NCBI RefSeq assembly: GCF_041224425.1
Contig: NZ_JBGFGL010000075.1
Span: forward strand, 248,001 to 312,000
Reading direction: 5' to 3'
From: Psychroserpens sp041224425
GTDB taxonomy: Bacteria > Bacteroidota > Bacteroidia > Flavobacteriales > Flavobacteriaceae
Length of the DNA: 64,000 nt
Part shown: in pieces, positions 50,633 through 59,540 of the stretch
Position numbering within the stretch: position 1 is the first letter of the stretch
How the letters are laid out: every line of letters starts with the position of its first letter
Program-made: the position numbers and the translations under genes
The notes under the pieces: model-generated
The model's input: only the letters and a program-made list of their open reading frames with translations
Database searches by the model: none
Told to the model about the DNA's origin: nothing

Positions 50633-53296
50633 TTAAAATTTTACTAGTTTTTTTGTTACCTCTGATTGATCTGTTTTTATTTTCAAAAAATACAATCCAG
50701 GGCTTAAATTACGTATAATATATGTTTCCGATTTAGAATATTCCTTAATTAATTTTCCAGAGACATTAAATAGTTCAATTGATTCTATGGTTACGTTAGA
50801 TGGGATATCTATTTTAAAATAGTCATTCGTCGGATTGGGATAAATTTTTAGTGTATGGTCTAATGAATATTCATTAATACTCAAATTATCAACGACCTGA
50901 GTAGACACTGTATTGGTAATAATAGGTTGGTTGTAGTCAAAATAGATGCTTGCATTTCCACTCATTATATCTCCAATTTGGATGGTTGATTTAGGTTTGA
51001 TTTTATAAGCAATATACCCTTTGCTGTTAGGCTCATCTAAGGCTTCATAAGGCAAGTTTATGTTGTTGAAAAGAAATTCTACCTCATTGTTGTTTGTTAT
51101 GTTTACTTGATAATCGTGACTTGCACTTACCATTCTTAAGGTAGTCCAATCTAATTCTGGATCTAATACATCTTCAATTCTAACAAAAGTAGCGTTAGCA
51201 TTACCCGTGTTTTGAAATCTAATAATGTAATCTAAATAATTATCTGATTCATCAATAGTAATAGTTTCGCCCTGTAAGACTCTTTTATCATTAGGATCAA
51301 ATGCATTTACAACTATTTGTTCTAAGTTATATAAGTTGTCATTTGGAGAATAATCGTTCGCATCTGGCAGTACTAATCCAGTAAAGTTTAAGGTGTCATC
51401 AGCATTTAAAGTCGGAGGTGCAAAATTTTGCATGGCGATATCAACCTCTATGCTTTCAAATGGTTGTATTGTTCCTAAGTTGAAATTTAAGTTGTTTGGT
51501 AAAGCACTTGCTTCATTTGGAATAGCAGATAAAAAGGATTGTTTCGTATTGTCAAAAGTGAAAGTAGCTGAAACATTCTCAATGATTTGTGTGCCTATAT
51601 TTTTTATTACCAATTTATAATACGACTCAAAACCAGGTCTTGCATCGTTCAAAGGTATGATAGACATGTTTAAATCATCAACAACTTGATTTGCGGTCAG
51701 GCAAAAATCTATTACATCGGTTGGGTTATTGGTGTCTAGTGTCAATATCTCATTCAAAGGAGAGGATGTAAAGTAATCTGGCAGATTCATAAGACTTATA
51801 TCAAATACGCCTTGATTTGCTTCAATGGAATAATTTCCATTTAGAATCATTGATCCATAATCAAAATTATCACTTGTTGCCGTTACTAAAATCCCATCTA
51901 TTGGTATATCATTATTGTCACATCCATTAGTATCTAGATCAAATAGAACTGTTCCCGAAATTGAATAATCCACACAATCATTGCTCAAATCATCTCCTAT
52001 AATCCACCAATTGGCTTGGTTTTCCAAATAAGATCTAACTTGCGTGTTGCAATACGCAACACTGTAAGCCTGAAGCACTTTGTTTTGCAGTCCAGATTGC
52101 GCTAATGCTAATAGTAAAGCATCATAATTATCTGTATTCATAGAAGTATATCCAACAAAGGATTCATCGGTAAAACCATTTGTGAAATCAGTTACATTTT
52201 GGAAATTCCAATCAGAGATATCTTGGTTGAAATTTGATGCATTATGAAAAACTCCCTTCATATAAATCACATTTGTGGTATCCCAATTATCTAAGGGTTG
52301 ATTAAATGAAATCGCATCTTTAAACATTTCCCTAATGCTTGAATTGTTAGACAAATCCCAGTCATTTACAGGTTCGTTAAATGACGATGCACCTTGAAAC
52401 ATGCCTCTTGTAGACATGGCGTTTTGGGTATTCCAACTATTGATATTTTGATTAAAAGAAGAAGCATTCAGAAACATATAACCAAACTCAACAACGTTAG
52501 AAACATTCCAATTGTTTAGTGGCTGGTTGAAGCTAATGGCATTTCGAAACATCCAGTACATGTCGGTGACATTAGATACATTCCAATTATTTAAAGGCTG
52601 ATTAAAACTACTGCTGTCTTGAGGAAAGCAACTAAACATCCCAACCATATTTGTTACATTGGACACATTCCAATTATCAATATTTTGATTAAAGGCAGAT
52701 GCTCTTCCAAACATAGCTTGCATATTGGTAACATTAGACACGTTCCAGTTGTCTAGAGGCTGATTAAAAGCGAATGCTTCATAGAATAAGCTAGACATAT
52801 TTGTTACGTTGGATACATCCCAATCATTAATAGGTGAATTCATAGAATGACAACCATTGAACATACTACTCATATTTGTCACTAGACTTAAGTCTGGAAC
52901 ATCAGTAGCATTAATTGTTAAATTCTGTAAGCCAGCAAAAGCATTTTCCATTGAAATCCATTGAGCAGAACCCCATTGTTCAATTGATTTCACTTTTTCA
53001 TCCATATTGTATCCTGAGCCACCATCGTAGTTTATTCTATTGATTCCTCCGGTAACAACAATTGTATATATTCCTGGTGCACTATAGGTATGGTGTATTC
53101 CTGTTGTATTGACGTCGTCATCTGTTAAGGTGTTTCCATCTCCTAAATCTATAGTAAAACTGTTTCCGAAAAAGGGGTATTGAACATATAACCCTGTGCT
53201 GTTGTTCACTTCGTAAGTAATTATGAAATCATCAGCGGATTGCGAGAAACTGAAACAAGAAATTAAAATGGCTATGAGTGTAGTGTAATATTTCAT
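50633..53296 (-). CDS. BspA-like surface protein with DUF285 repeats and T9SS sorting tail
   Basis: 887 residues from ATG 53296 (TTG 53299 is one codon earlier). After the signal peptide comes a PKD-like segment (about 30-90), then about nine DUF285 repeats of about 24-30 residues with W(N/D)xSNVT...MF...AxxFNQ (about 125-385). A later DUF11/DUF7619-like domain has FQNTGNANATFVRIEDVLDP. The C-terminal 75 residues hold the type A sorting signal (LKIYPNPTNDYF...GLYFLKI...KKLVKF). It should be secreted through T9SS and bound to the surface, perhaps as an adhesin. Confidence 0.9.
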   Translation of the reverse strand: MKYYTTLIAILISCFSFSQSADDFIITYEVNNSTGLYVQYPFFGNSFTIDLGDGNTLTDDDVNTTGIHHTYSAPGIYTIVVTGGINRINYDGGSGYNMDEKVKSIEQWGSAQWISMENAFAGLQNLTINATDVPDLSLVTNMSSMFNGCHSMNSPINDWDVSNVTNMSSLFYEAFAFNQPLDNWNVSNVTNMQAMFGRASAFNQNIDNWNVSNVTNMVGMFSCFPQDSSSFNQPLNNWNVSNVTDMYWMFRNAISFNQPLNNWNVSNVVEFGYMFLNASSFNQNINSWNTQNAMSTRGMFQGASSFNEPVNDWDLSNNSSIREMFKDAISFNQPLDNWDTTNVIYMKGVFHNASNFNQDISDWNFQNVTDFTNGFTDESFVGYTSMNTDNYDALLLALAQSGLQNKVLQAYSVAYCNTQVRSYLENQANWWIIGDDLSNDCVDYSISGTVLFDLDTNGCDNNDIPIDGILVTATSDNFDYGSMILNGNYSIEANQGVFDISLMNLPDYFTSSPLNEILTLDTNNPTDVIDFCLTANQVVDDLNMSIIPLNDARPGFESYYKLVIKNIGTQIIENVSATFTFDNTKQSFLSAIPNEASALPNNLNFNLGTIQPFESIEVDIAMQNFAPPTLNADDTLNFTGLVLPDANDYSPNDNLYNLEQIVVNAFDPNDKRVLQGETITIDESDNYLDYIIRFQNTGNANATFVRIEDVLDPELDWTTLRMVSASHDYQVNITNNNEVEFLFNNINLPYEALDEPNSKGYIAYKIKPKSTIQIGDIMSGNASIYFDYNQPIITNTVSTQVVDNLSINEYSLDHTLKIYPNPTNDYFKIDIPSNVTIESIELFNVSGKLIKEYSKSETYIIRNLSPGLYFLKIKTDQSEVTKKLVKF

Positions 53297-53331
53297 CAAA
53301 TTGTTTTTGTGTCTTTATTTAAAATGACTCA

Positions 53332-53370
53332 CAGCGTGTTTGTAGGCGATTTGGAAAAGATAAAGATGTG
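53332..53370. repeat. Spacer block, degenerate copy upstream of the BspA-like gene
   Basis: GCGTGTTTGTAGGCGATTTG (53334-53353), then GAAAAGATAAAG, resembles the first half of the conserved spacer block at 60967 and 62883, with several gaps. TGACTCACA before it and TGTGAGTC after it form an 8-bp inverted pair. Confidence 0.4.
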
Positions 53371-53387
53371 AGTCGTTCATCATTAAG

Positions 53388-53432
53388 CAAACAAGTTACT
53401 TAATTCCTACGAATTTCCAACGAGAAAATTTT
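53388..53432. repeat. Intergenic repeat, copy 2
   Basis: GCAAACAAGTTACTTAATTC (53388-53407), continuing into CTACGAATTTCCAACGAG. It matches 42322-42365 in about 31 of the first 38 positions. It lies in the 257-bp gap between the BspA-like gene and the esterase/CBM gene. Confidence 0.6.
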
Positions 53433-53553
53433 GATGCAATAGTTAGGAGGCTATTTGGCAATTGGGCTTTTTTCTATCGTAAATAGTTCAATGGTTTCCG
53501 TTTTGCCTTTTAGTTTTTTTGCTGTTATATGTGTATAAAGTTTATTCGAAATT

Positions 53554-54714
53554 TTACCTGTCGTTCCATTGCTCAACTTTTAACGACACCTCCTTATCTA
53601 CATTAAAGATTATAATATTTTCTCCGTCATTGGTTGTTTGGTTTGTAAACGCTTGAGATTCCCAATTCCCTCTTGTGATCTTAAACTCCAAAGGGAATTG
53701 AACTTCTAAAGTGATTTCGCGTTCTAAAGTAGATGTTTTTGTTAACTTCACTTTGGACGGATCCCAATTTCCAAGACTTTCTTGGTTTCCTGTTATATAA
53801 GCGTTGTCATTTTCTTCCAAAACCCGGACTTTGAAAGTGATTTGCTTTTTATTTCCGTTAGGTATGTAAGGGTTATTGTTAACGAACTCTTTAAAGTTAT
53901 TCATGGCAAAACTAAGGGATGGCAGATATACACTCCAATGGTTTTCGTTGGGGTATTCTTTAAGTAAAACAGTGTGTTTTTCAGTTGCGTTTTGATGTTC
54001 AATAAATTCCTTTACTTTCTCATATGCCTTTACCCATTTTTCACCAAAGGAAAAATATTCATTTGCCTGACTTATATAAATGAATTTACCATCCGAGATT
54101 TCATCAAATTTAGTATTGATAAAATCTTGAGCCAATCTATTTTCATCATAAGCCAAATTAGGAGATATGGCTATGACACCTGTAAAAAGATCAGGATGCT
54201 TTATTAACTTATCCAATACAAAAGAGGCACTCATTGAGTGTCCGATTAAATACACTTTATTTGTTGTTCGGTAGGTTTCTGATATCAGAGGAAAGACTTC
54301 TTGATTCACGTATTTCCAAAAATTTTCAGCATTGGGATTCTGTACATTGTAACCCTCTAAAGGCACATTGATAGGCATAGGGAACAAGTCGTTATTTCTG
54401 TAGTAATCTATTTCTGGGTAACCAGGAGACTGAATTCCAACAACAATAAATTTCTTTGAACCCATAATGAAATTGGAAGCTGAATGAACCAAATCAAATA
54501 ATTCCCGATGTTGTGAATCAAATACATAAATGACATCAAATGAGACCAAATCTCTTTCTTCATAAAGCCATGGTGTATAAATTAAGATTTCCCTTTCTTG
54601 ACTTAAAAACTTTGATTTGATGCTAATGATATCAAGTTTAGCAACTTCTTGACCAAATGTGGTATTTGAAAAGACAATAATTAAAAAAAGGAGAAAGCTT
54701 CTTAAAGTGTTCAT
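53554..54714 (-). CDS. Secreted esterase with C-terminal starch-binding (CBM20-like) domain
   Basis: 386 residues from ATG 54714, which gives a signal peptide (MNTLRSFLLFLIIVFSNTTF). ATG 54723 is possible. The esterase-D-like domain has VDVIYVFDSQ-like strands (FDVIYVFDSQHRE), nucleophile elbow LIGHSMSASFVLD and His in YPNENHWSVY. The last 95 residues match CBM20: YITGNQESLGNWDPSKVKLT and LEFKITRGNWESQAF. It could remove acyl groups from starch-like or other polysaccharides. Confidence 0.82.
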   Translation of the reverse strand: MNTLRSFLLFLIIVFSNTTFGQEVAKLDIISIKSKFLSQEREILIYTPWLYEERDLVSFDVIYVFDSQHRELFDLVHSASNFIMGSKKFIVVGIQSPGYPEIDYYRNNDLFPMPINVPLEGYNVQNPNAENFWKYVNQEVFPLISETYRTTNKVYLIGHSMSASFVLDKLIKHPDLFTGVIAISPNLAYDENRLAQDFINTKFDEISDGKFIYISQANEYFSFGEKWVKAYEKVKEFIEHQNATEKHTVLLKEYPNENHWSVYLPSLSFAMNNFKEFVNNNPYIPNGNKKQITFKVRVLEENDNAYITGNQESLGNWDPSKVKLTKTSTLEREITLEVQFPLEFKITRGNWESQAFTNQTTNDGENIIIFNVDKEVSLKVEQWNDR

Positions 54715-54725
54715 TGAGGTCATTT

Positions 54726-54790
54726 GAGGGTGTTTGATTAGTTAAGTGATTCGTTTAGAAAGATAGCAAAAAAACGAAATAGACGTATAG
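54726..54790. repeat. Conserved spacer block upstream of the esterase gene
   Basis: The core GTTTAGAAAGATAGCAAAAA (54753-54772) differs by one base from the cores at 62912 and by few from those at 60996 and 59222. Its flanks (TTAGTTAAGTGATTC before, CGAAATAG after) also match the copy at 62883-62945. The block ends 12 bp from the ATG at 54714 on the transcribed strand. Confidence 0.7.
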
Positions 54791-54902
54791 TAGTGGTTAT
54801 TTGAATTCGATATGTATTTTAATCTATCTTTTGAATTATTATGTTAAGTATCACTAGAATCAGAAATTCATAACTACTTGATTTATAATAAGTTTATTTA
54901 AA

Positions 54903-54949
54903 TAAAAAAAGACTTTAGCAAGTAGAGAATTCTACCTAAAAAAGTCTTT
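54903..54949 (-). terminator. Compound hairpin terminator of the Fn3 lipoprotein gene
   Basis: The outer stem AAAGACTTT / AAAGTCTTT (54908-54916 and 54941-54949) encloses an inner stem GTAGA / TCTAC. A run of T follows on the - strand. It lies 24 bp past the stop at 54973. Confidence 0.8.
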
Positions 54950-54972
54950 AAATGAGTTGTTGATTTTCTCTT

Positions 54973-55686
54973 TTATTCACCAACGATAACGGTAACTCTA
55001 GCTGTTGCATTAACGGCTTCGCAATTAGCTATCGCATCATTAAGATAAATTAAGGAACCGCTTCCAGTACTGGTATTGGCATGATACACGCCAGGAGTAT
55101 ATTCTGTTAGATGGCTCGAACCTGAACCGACATTATTTCCAGTTGGCAAATTTGAATTTGGTGTCCAAGAATAGGTTCTACCAACATTTGAAGGTATTGG
55201 GTCAGGACTGTATTCTAATATTTCTACATAATAACTAATGGCATCTGGCACAGCATTGATTTCAAAATAATTAACGATACCATAGCCACCTGCGCCTTCC
55301 CACCATCTGCATTGTATGTCTACCTCAAAAATGAGTACTTCTGGTTCTGTAGTAAAGAAATAAGGTGCTTGTGAAGTACCACCATTTCCATCCCTTGCTT
55401 CTACATAACCTTCATATAATGTTTCAGGTTCTAAACCAGTGAAGCTATAGGTTAGTGAAGTACCACCAGAAGCTATTTCCTGTCCGTCTAGTATAATGGC
55501 ATAAGTCACCTCGTCTCCATCAGGATCATTAGATTCAGTCCATTCAATAGTTGCTCCATTAAACCTTATCTCTGTTGTGTTGGCAGAGAAAATGCCGGGA
55601 TTTGTATTGTTTGGGGAATCTTCATTGCTTGAGCATGCAGTAAGGAGAAACACTGTGATGATTAATAGAACATTGTAATTTTTCAT
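54973..55686 (-). CDS. Lipoprotein with fibronectin type III-like domain
   Basis: This 237-residue protein has a lipoprotein signal (FLLTAC, residue 18). Residues about 35-115 form an Fn3-like domain (NGATIEWTESNDPDGDEVTY, YSFTGLEPETLYEGYVEARD). The C-terminal half has WWEGAGGYGIVNYFEI and is not recognised. It is probably displayed on the outer membrane. It has its own terminator, so it is a single-gene unit, unlike an operon gene. Confidence 0.75.
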   Translation of the reverse strand: MKNYNVLLIITVFLLTACSSNEDSPNNTNPGIFSANTTEIRFNGATIEWTESNDPDGDEVTYAIILDGQEIASGGTSLTYSFTGLEPETLYEGYVEARDGNGGTSQAPYFFTTEPEVLIFEVDIQCRWWEGAGGYGIVNYFEINAVPDAISYYVEILEYSPDPIPSNVGRTYSWTPNSNLPTGNNVGSGSSHLTEYTPGVYHANTSTGSGSLIYLNDAIANCEAVNATARVTVIVGE

Positions 55687-55854
55687 GATAATTGATTTTG
55701 AGTTAATTACTTATTCTATTATATCGGATAACTTTTAAAATGTCATCATCTCTTTGATTTTGTTTCTCAAGAAATTTTTACATAGCCTACACCTAATTCC
55801 TTCAGTTAAACAACAAATCAATAAACATCATGCGTTATTGGCAATGGTCTTTAT

Positions 55855-56316
55855 TTACAGTATTAGGAATATCAGGTCTGCAATTAAAAGTATTTGTAGT
55901 ATTAAAACTACCATCACGATATCCTTTTTAAATCGATAGACTATAAAAATTGCAATGATAGCTAGTAGTGGAAGTACGAGTCCTGAATAAATCCTCAAAG
56001 AATAGAAAGATTTGCTTTCAGAAGGAGGTAATCGATACCAGTTTACGTCTTTAAATATTCTAGAAACTGAGTATTCGATTTTTTTATTAGTCAATTCTAA
56101 TTCAGCAAAATCTTCAGTTACCATAAACTCATGTTCGCTTGTGATTACTTTATAAGTGTAATGGTAGTTTTTTGCAGCATTGTAATATTGTTGTACGTCA
56201 CTATCAACATTGCGTATTCTATCATTTATTATTTTACCTGGAAAAGCAAAGTCTGTTAAGATTAAAAGTGCAAGAAACACAGTTAAAGAATATGCTACTC
56301 GTCTTAGTTTACTCAT
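55855..56316 (-). CDS. Small membrane protein of unknown family
   Basis: This 153-residue protein has an N-terminal helix (about 6-24), a middle extracytoplasmic domain with YNAAKNYHYTYKVITSEHEF, and two C-terminal helices (about 107-125 and 132-150). No family recognised. It begins 9 bp after the stop of the second DUF6090 copy, so it is probably translated with it. Confidence 0.65.
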   Translation of the reverse strand: MSKLRRVAYSLTVFLALLILTDFAFPGKIINDRIRNVDSDVQQYYNAAKNYHYTYKVITSEHEFMVTEDFAELELTNKKIEYSVSRIFKDVNWYRLPPSESKSFYSLRIYSGLVLPLLAIIAIFIVYRFKKDIVMVVLILQILLIADLIFLIL

Positions 56317-56325
56317 GGTTTGAAC

Positions 56326-57090
56326 TTATTGACATTTTTTCTTTTTTAGTAATTCTATCGGTTCTTGCATTTCCTTTTTCAAATTAGATAAATGTTGTTT
56401 TTGACGAATTAACATAGCGATAAAAAACACAAGATTGTCTTGAAACTTCAAGAATATCGGATTATTAGGCTCATTTGTCCAATCGTTTTTTGGCAATAAA
56501 TCCAGATGTTCTTTATCGAGTTCTTTATTTAGATATTCAATATCTTGATACCCAAAATCGCATACCAAATCATAATCACCCATTCTTTCAATAATCTCAT
56601 TTCGATTCTCTTGAAGTAGATTTAAAATATTGTTCAAAAAAGTACTATGTTGAATAAGTCTGTTTTTAAGTTTTAAATCTGTCAATAACTTCAACTGGCC
56701 TGAAGAGGTGATATCTTCAAAAGCAATAGTACTGGGCACAAACACGTCTTGTCTTAAGGCAAGAACGAATTTATCAAGTATTTTACCTCTTTCGTTAGGT
56801 ATTTTGTTTAAATCTAATATCAACTCTTTGCAGAGCTTTATTTTATTTGTTGTGAGTTTAGAGGTTTCGTCGATTAACTTTTGATTGAGTTCTAAGTCGT
56901 CAAGAATTCTACAGTAATAATCGGCTTCAGTGATTTCGTTTTTTCGGTTTTCATTCCAATTATTTATTTGAAGTGCGATCAAGATTCCAATAACAACAAG
57001 TACAATTTCTCCAACTGCATATTTAAGATATTTCTTGGTTTTTCCTTCGGAAAGTAAGTCTTGTCTAATTTTTCTAAAGAATTGTATCAT
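56326..57090 (-). CDS. DUF6090 membrane protein, copy 2
   Basis: 254 residues from ATG 57090 (TTG 57093 one codon earlier). The N-terminus QFFRKIRQDLLSEGKTKKYL, then the helix GEIVLVVIGILIALQINNWN, is the DUF6090 signature. The C-terminal part is helical and differs from copies 1 and 3. Function unknown. It precedes a small three-helix membrane protein by 9 bp. Confidence 0.85.
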   Translation of the reverse strand: MIQFFRKIRQDLLSEGKTKKYLKYAVGEIVLVVIGILIALQINNWNENRKNEITEADYYCRILDDLELNQKLIDETSKLTTNKIKLCKELILDLNKIPNERGKILDKFVLALRQDVFVPSTIAFEDITSSGQLKLLTDLKLKNRLIQHSTFLNNILNLLQENRNEIIERMGDYDLVCDFGYQDIEYLNKELDKEHLDLLPKNDWTNEPNNPIFLKFQDNLVFFIAMLIRQKQHLSNLKKEMQEPIELLKKKKCQ

Positions 57091-57169
57091 CAAGTGTTGG
57101 TTTTCTATAAAGATATAATTTTAATTGATTTAAGTTCTTAATGAAACTCAACCTTGGTGGAACCTACTT

Positions 57170-57712
57170 CTATTCAATAGCATTGAATTTTTTTAAATTA
57201 GTGTCACTTACACTGTTGAGGAAGTTTCTAAAATTAAGTTCTTCTTTTTCAACAAGAGAAGATCCCGTCAAAGCAATGTAAGACTTTGTAAATAGGTTGT
57301 TTCCTTTATAGGTTATTTTTGACGTTAGATAGGTGGTATCATTGTGTTCAACGGCACTAAGCTGATATTCTACATTTTTGAACTTGGATTCAGATAAAAT
57401 AGAAATGGACTTATTAGGAGTGATTTCCGTAATCACCTGTCTAATGATTTGATGATTTCCGTCGGAATTGATGTAGATATCAGATGCTGATCCGATGGTT
57501 CCGGGATTTCCATATACGTATTCTGTTTCCTGTACATCCTCTAACAAATTAGACAAATTGAATTTGTCTTGAAGTAAAGGCCAGGATTTTTCTATAGGCT
57601 TATCAATTTTAGCAAAAAGTTCAAATGAAACTTTTGGTTTTAATATACCGTTTAGGCAGAATAGCAGCAGCAAGGTAGCAATTACTGCAAGTGCATAATT
57701 TAGGGCTTTCAT
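57170..57712 (-). CDS. Membrane-anchored SRPBCC-like protein
   Basis: This 180-residue protein has an N-terminal anchor (about 5-22), then a START/SRPBCC-like domain: FAKIDKPIEKSWPLLQDKF, EYVYGNPGTIGSASDIYI, HQIIRQVITEITPNKSI, and a last helix with FRNFLNSVSDTNLKKF. It could bind a hydrophobic ligand outside the inner membrane. It is 79 bp upstream of the DUF6090 copy 2 start. Confidence 0.7.
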   Translation of the reverse strand: MKALNYALAVIATLLLLFCLNGILKPKVSFELFAKIDKPIEKSWPLLQDKFNLSNLLEDVQETEYVYGNPGTIGSASDIYINSDGNHQIIRQVITEITPNKSISILSESKFKNVEYQLSAVEHNDTTYLTSKITYKGNNLFTKSYIALTGSSLVEKEELNFRNFLNSVSDTNLKKFNAIE

Positions 57713-57733
57713 TTATCTGGTTTATTTAGTTAG

Positions 57734-57850
57734 TGTCAACGTGTTCATGTAGGTTAAATGCCTTGAGACAAAGCTATTTTGAATTTGAATAAAATCGATG
57801 TCTCGAAAATTCTTTAGGCAAAAATAGCAATGAATTTACATCTTGTAAGT
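57734..57850. repeat. Spacer element between the SRPBCC-like and LamG genes
   Basis: GCAATGAATTTACATCTTGT (57827-57846) matches 61069-61090 in 18 of 20 compared bases (two are inserted in the other copy). The other end, TCAACGTGTTCATGTAGG (57737-57754), resembles CCAACGTGTTGGTTTATGG at 60962. The middle is not conserved. Confidence 0.55.
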
Positions 57851-57865
57851 TGCGGTTGGTTGAAT

Positions 57866-59161
57866 TTAGTTACTGTATATTTCAACTATGTCATCAAGAC
57901 ATAATGCTCTATCGTAAATTCTAACATCATCAATAATACCTTTGAATGTATCTGAAGGTAAGTTCAGCCTTGTTCCAATTAGTAAAGGAGAATCATCATA
58001 ATTAAAATTGCCATCGACATCTTCAATTGCAGATAATTCATCATTAACATACAAGTACAATTTTTGGTTTTTGAAAACTCCAGTTATTAAGTACCATTCA
58101 TTGATATTGTAACCTTGTTTTCTTGCTTGAGTAAGCGTACCATCAGTTGTTATTGAAAAAATAATTTCATTGGTTCCTGACAAGCTTAAACCATATGGCC
58201 AAGAGTAAATTCCATTTACTGCTGTACCCTTTCTAATGATTTGATGGGTTTTTATTTCTTCTGGATAAACCCAAGCCATTAAAGTGAATTCATTGGTCAA
58301 TCTTAGCTGGTTGCTATCAGGAATTCTAATCTCATCATCATTACCATCAAAATGATAGGCTGAATTACTGTTTCCCAATCTGTCATTCGTAAGAAGGGGA
58401 CCATTGACATTCCCGTTATTATTGAAACCACTTTCATCAGAAGCATTTGAGTTCATTGGGTAAAATGCTAAGAGCTGCGGGTCTTCATTAGAATCACAAA
58501 GTGGAATTAGATTAACAACTACAGAAATATCTTGATAAACATTTCCATTTGAAACTCGGACTGAAGCTGTAATGAATGGATTTCCAGTAAAGACTGAATT
58601 ATTGAAATATACTAAATGTAATTCACCTGTAGTCGTATTAATTTGTAGGATTTCATTTGGACTCTGATTTAAAATTTCAAATGTTAGATTCCCTTCATTA
58701 GTTTCGGCAATAACTTGACCAATAATTTCATTTTCAATTGGAATTTGGCTTAGGTCAATTTCTAAATCTGTAGCAGTTACCGTTATTTCCTCTAAATCAA
58801 TTAAATTGATTGTAATAAAAGCTATATCTGAAATATCTCCGTTAATTACTTTTACTGTTCCTGTTATTTGAGGATTGGTTTCGAAATCAAATAAATTTGG
58901 ATTTGCCACTGTAATTTCTCCAGTTGAGGAATTCATTGAAATACTATTGCTAGGATTCTGTTCAATAATTGAGTAAACTAAGTTTCCTTGATTTGTAGTT
59001 GCATTTATAAATCCAATCGATTCATTTGCAGAAGGGTTTTCGTTAATACTCGTTTCAAAATCTGAAACTGAAACTGTAATTTCAACGCTATCATCATTAC
59101 TGCTTTCACAAGTAAATAATAGACTTATAAAAGTCAATAGAAAAATTTTACCTAGCTTCAT
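57866..59161 (-). CDS. Lipoprotein with two cadherin-like domains and a LamG domain
   Basis: This 431-residue protein has a lipoprotein signal (LLFTC, near residue 18). Two cadherin-like repeats (about 28-125 and 128-220) share patterns such as NTTTGELHL / NSSTGEITV. The C-terminal LamG/concanavalin domain (about 230-431) has LLAFYPMNSNASDESGFNNN, AYHFDGNDDEIRIPD and the closing FKGIIDDVRIYDRALCLDD. It may bind glycans or other surface ligands. No substrate is known. Confidence 0.85.
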   Translation of the reverse strand: MKLGKIFLLTFISLLFTCESSNDDSVEITVSVSDFETSINENPSANESIGFINATTNQGNLVYSIIEQNPSNSISMNSSTGEITVANPNLFDFETNPQITGTVKVINGDISDIAFITINLIDLEEITVTATDLEIDLSQIPIENEIIGQVIAETNEGNLTFEILNQSPNEILQINTTTGELHLVYFNNSVFTGNPFITASVRVSNGNVYQDISVVVNLIPLCDSNEDPQLLAFYPMNSNASDESGFNNNGNVNGPLLTNDRLGNSNSAYHFDGNDDEIRIPDSNQLRLTNEFTLMAWVYPEEIKTHQIIRKGTAVNGIYSWPYGLSLSGTNEIIFSITTDGTLTQARKQGYNINEWYLITGVFKNQKLYLYVNDELSAIEDVDGNFNYDDSPLLIGTRLNLPSDTFKGIIDDVRIYDRALCLDDIVEIYSN

Positions 59162-59183
59162 TTATAGTTATAAGTTTTAAAAT

Positions 59184-59244
59184 GGCAACCAGCTGTTCTT
59201 ATATGGCGAGTTGTGTTAATTGTTCAGTAAGATAGTAAAAACAG
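59184..59244. repeat. Conserved spacer block next to the DUF6958-like gene
   Basis: The core GTTCAGTAAGATAGTAAAAA (59222-59241) matches the core at 60996-61015 in 19 of 20 positions. GGCAACC (59184) and TATGGCGAGTTGTGTTAATT before it resemble CCAACGT...TATGGCTAATTATGTG at 60962. The block abuts the stop codon of the 94-residue gene, so the distal half of the spacer is missing. Confidence 0.65.
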
Positions 59245-59529
59245 TTATGTTTTTATTCGTAATTTATGTGGACTTGTCTTGGGAATTCTTTCAATTATAT
59301 GTCTAGCTTCTAAATCCAATTTGACCGTAACAATATACCAAATTACCTTTCCATCAAAAGTTTTACTCAATTTTTTTACTGCAATATCTGACAGTTTATC
59401 GTAACTTATCTCATCGTACTCCTCAATTGTATTTAATATAAATTCTTTAATCGTATCATATCTTCTTTTTAAGATATTTACACCAGCCTTACCTTTAGGG
59501 TGTTTAGTTAAAATTCTTTCTTCATCCAT
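59245..59529 (-). CDS. DUF6958-like small cytoplasmic protein
   Basis: This 94-residue protein starts MDEERILTKHPKGKAGVNIL and has a winged-helix-like pattern (ISYDKLSDIAVKKLSKTF, WYIVTVKLDLEARHII) that I associate with DUF6958, from memory. It has no signal or membrane segment. Its last codons run into the conserved spacer block, so the gene may have been joined to it by recombination. Function unknown. Confidence 0.7.
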   Translation of the reverse strand: MDEERILTKHPKGKAGVNILKRRYDTIKEFILNTIEEYDEISYDKLSDIAVKKLSKTFDGKVIWYIVTVKLDLEARHIIERIPKTSPHKLRIKT

Positions 59530-59540
59530 AATTTTAGAAA

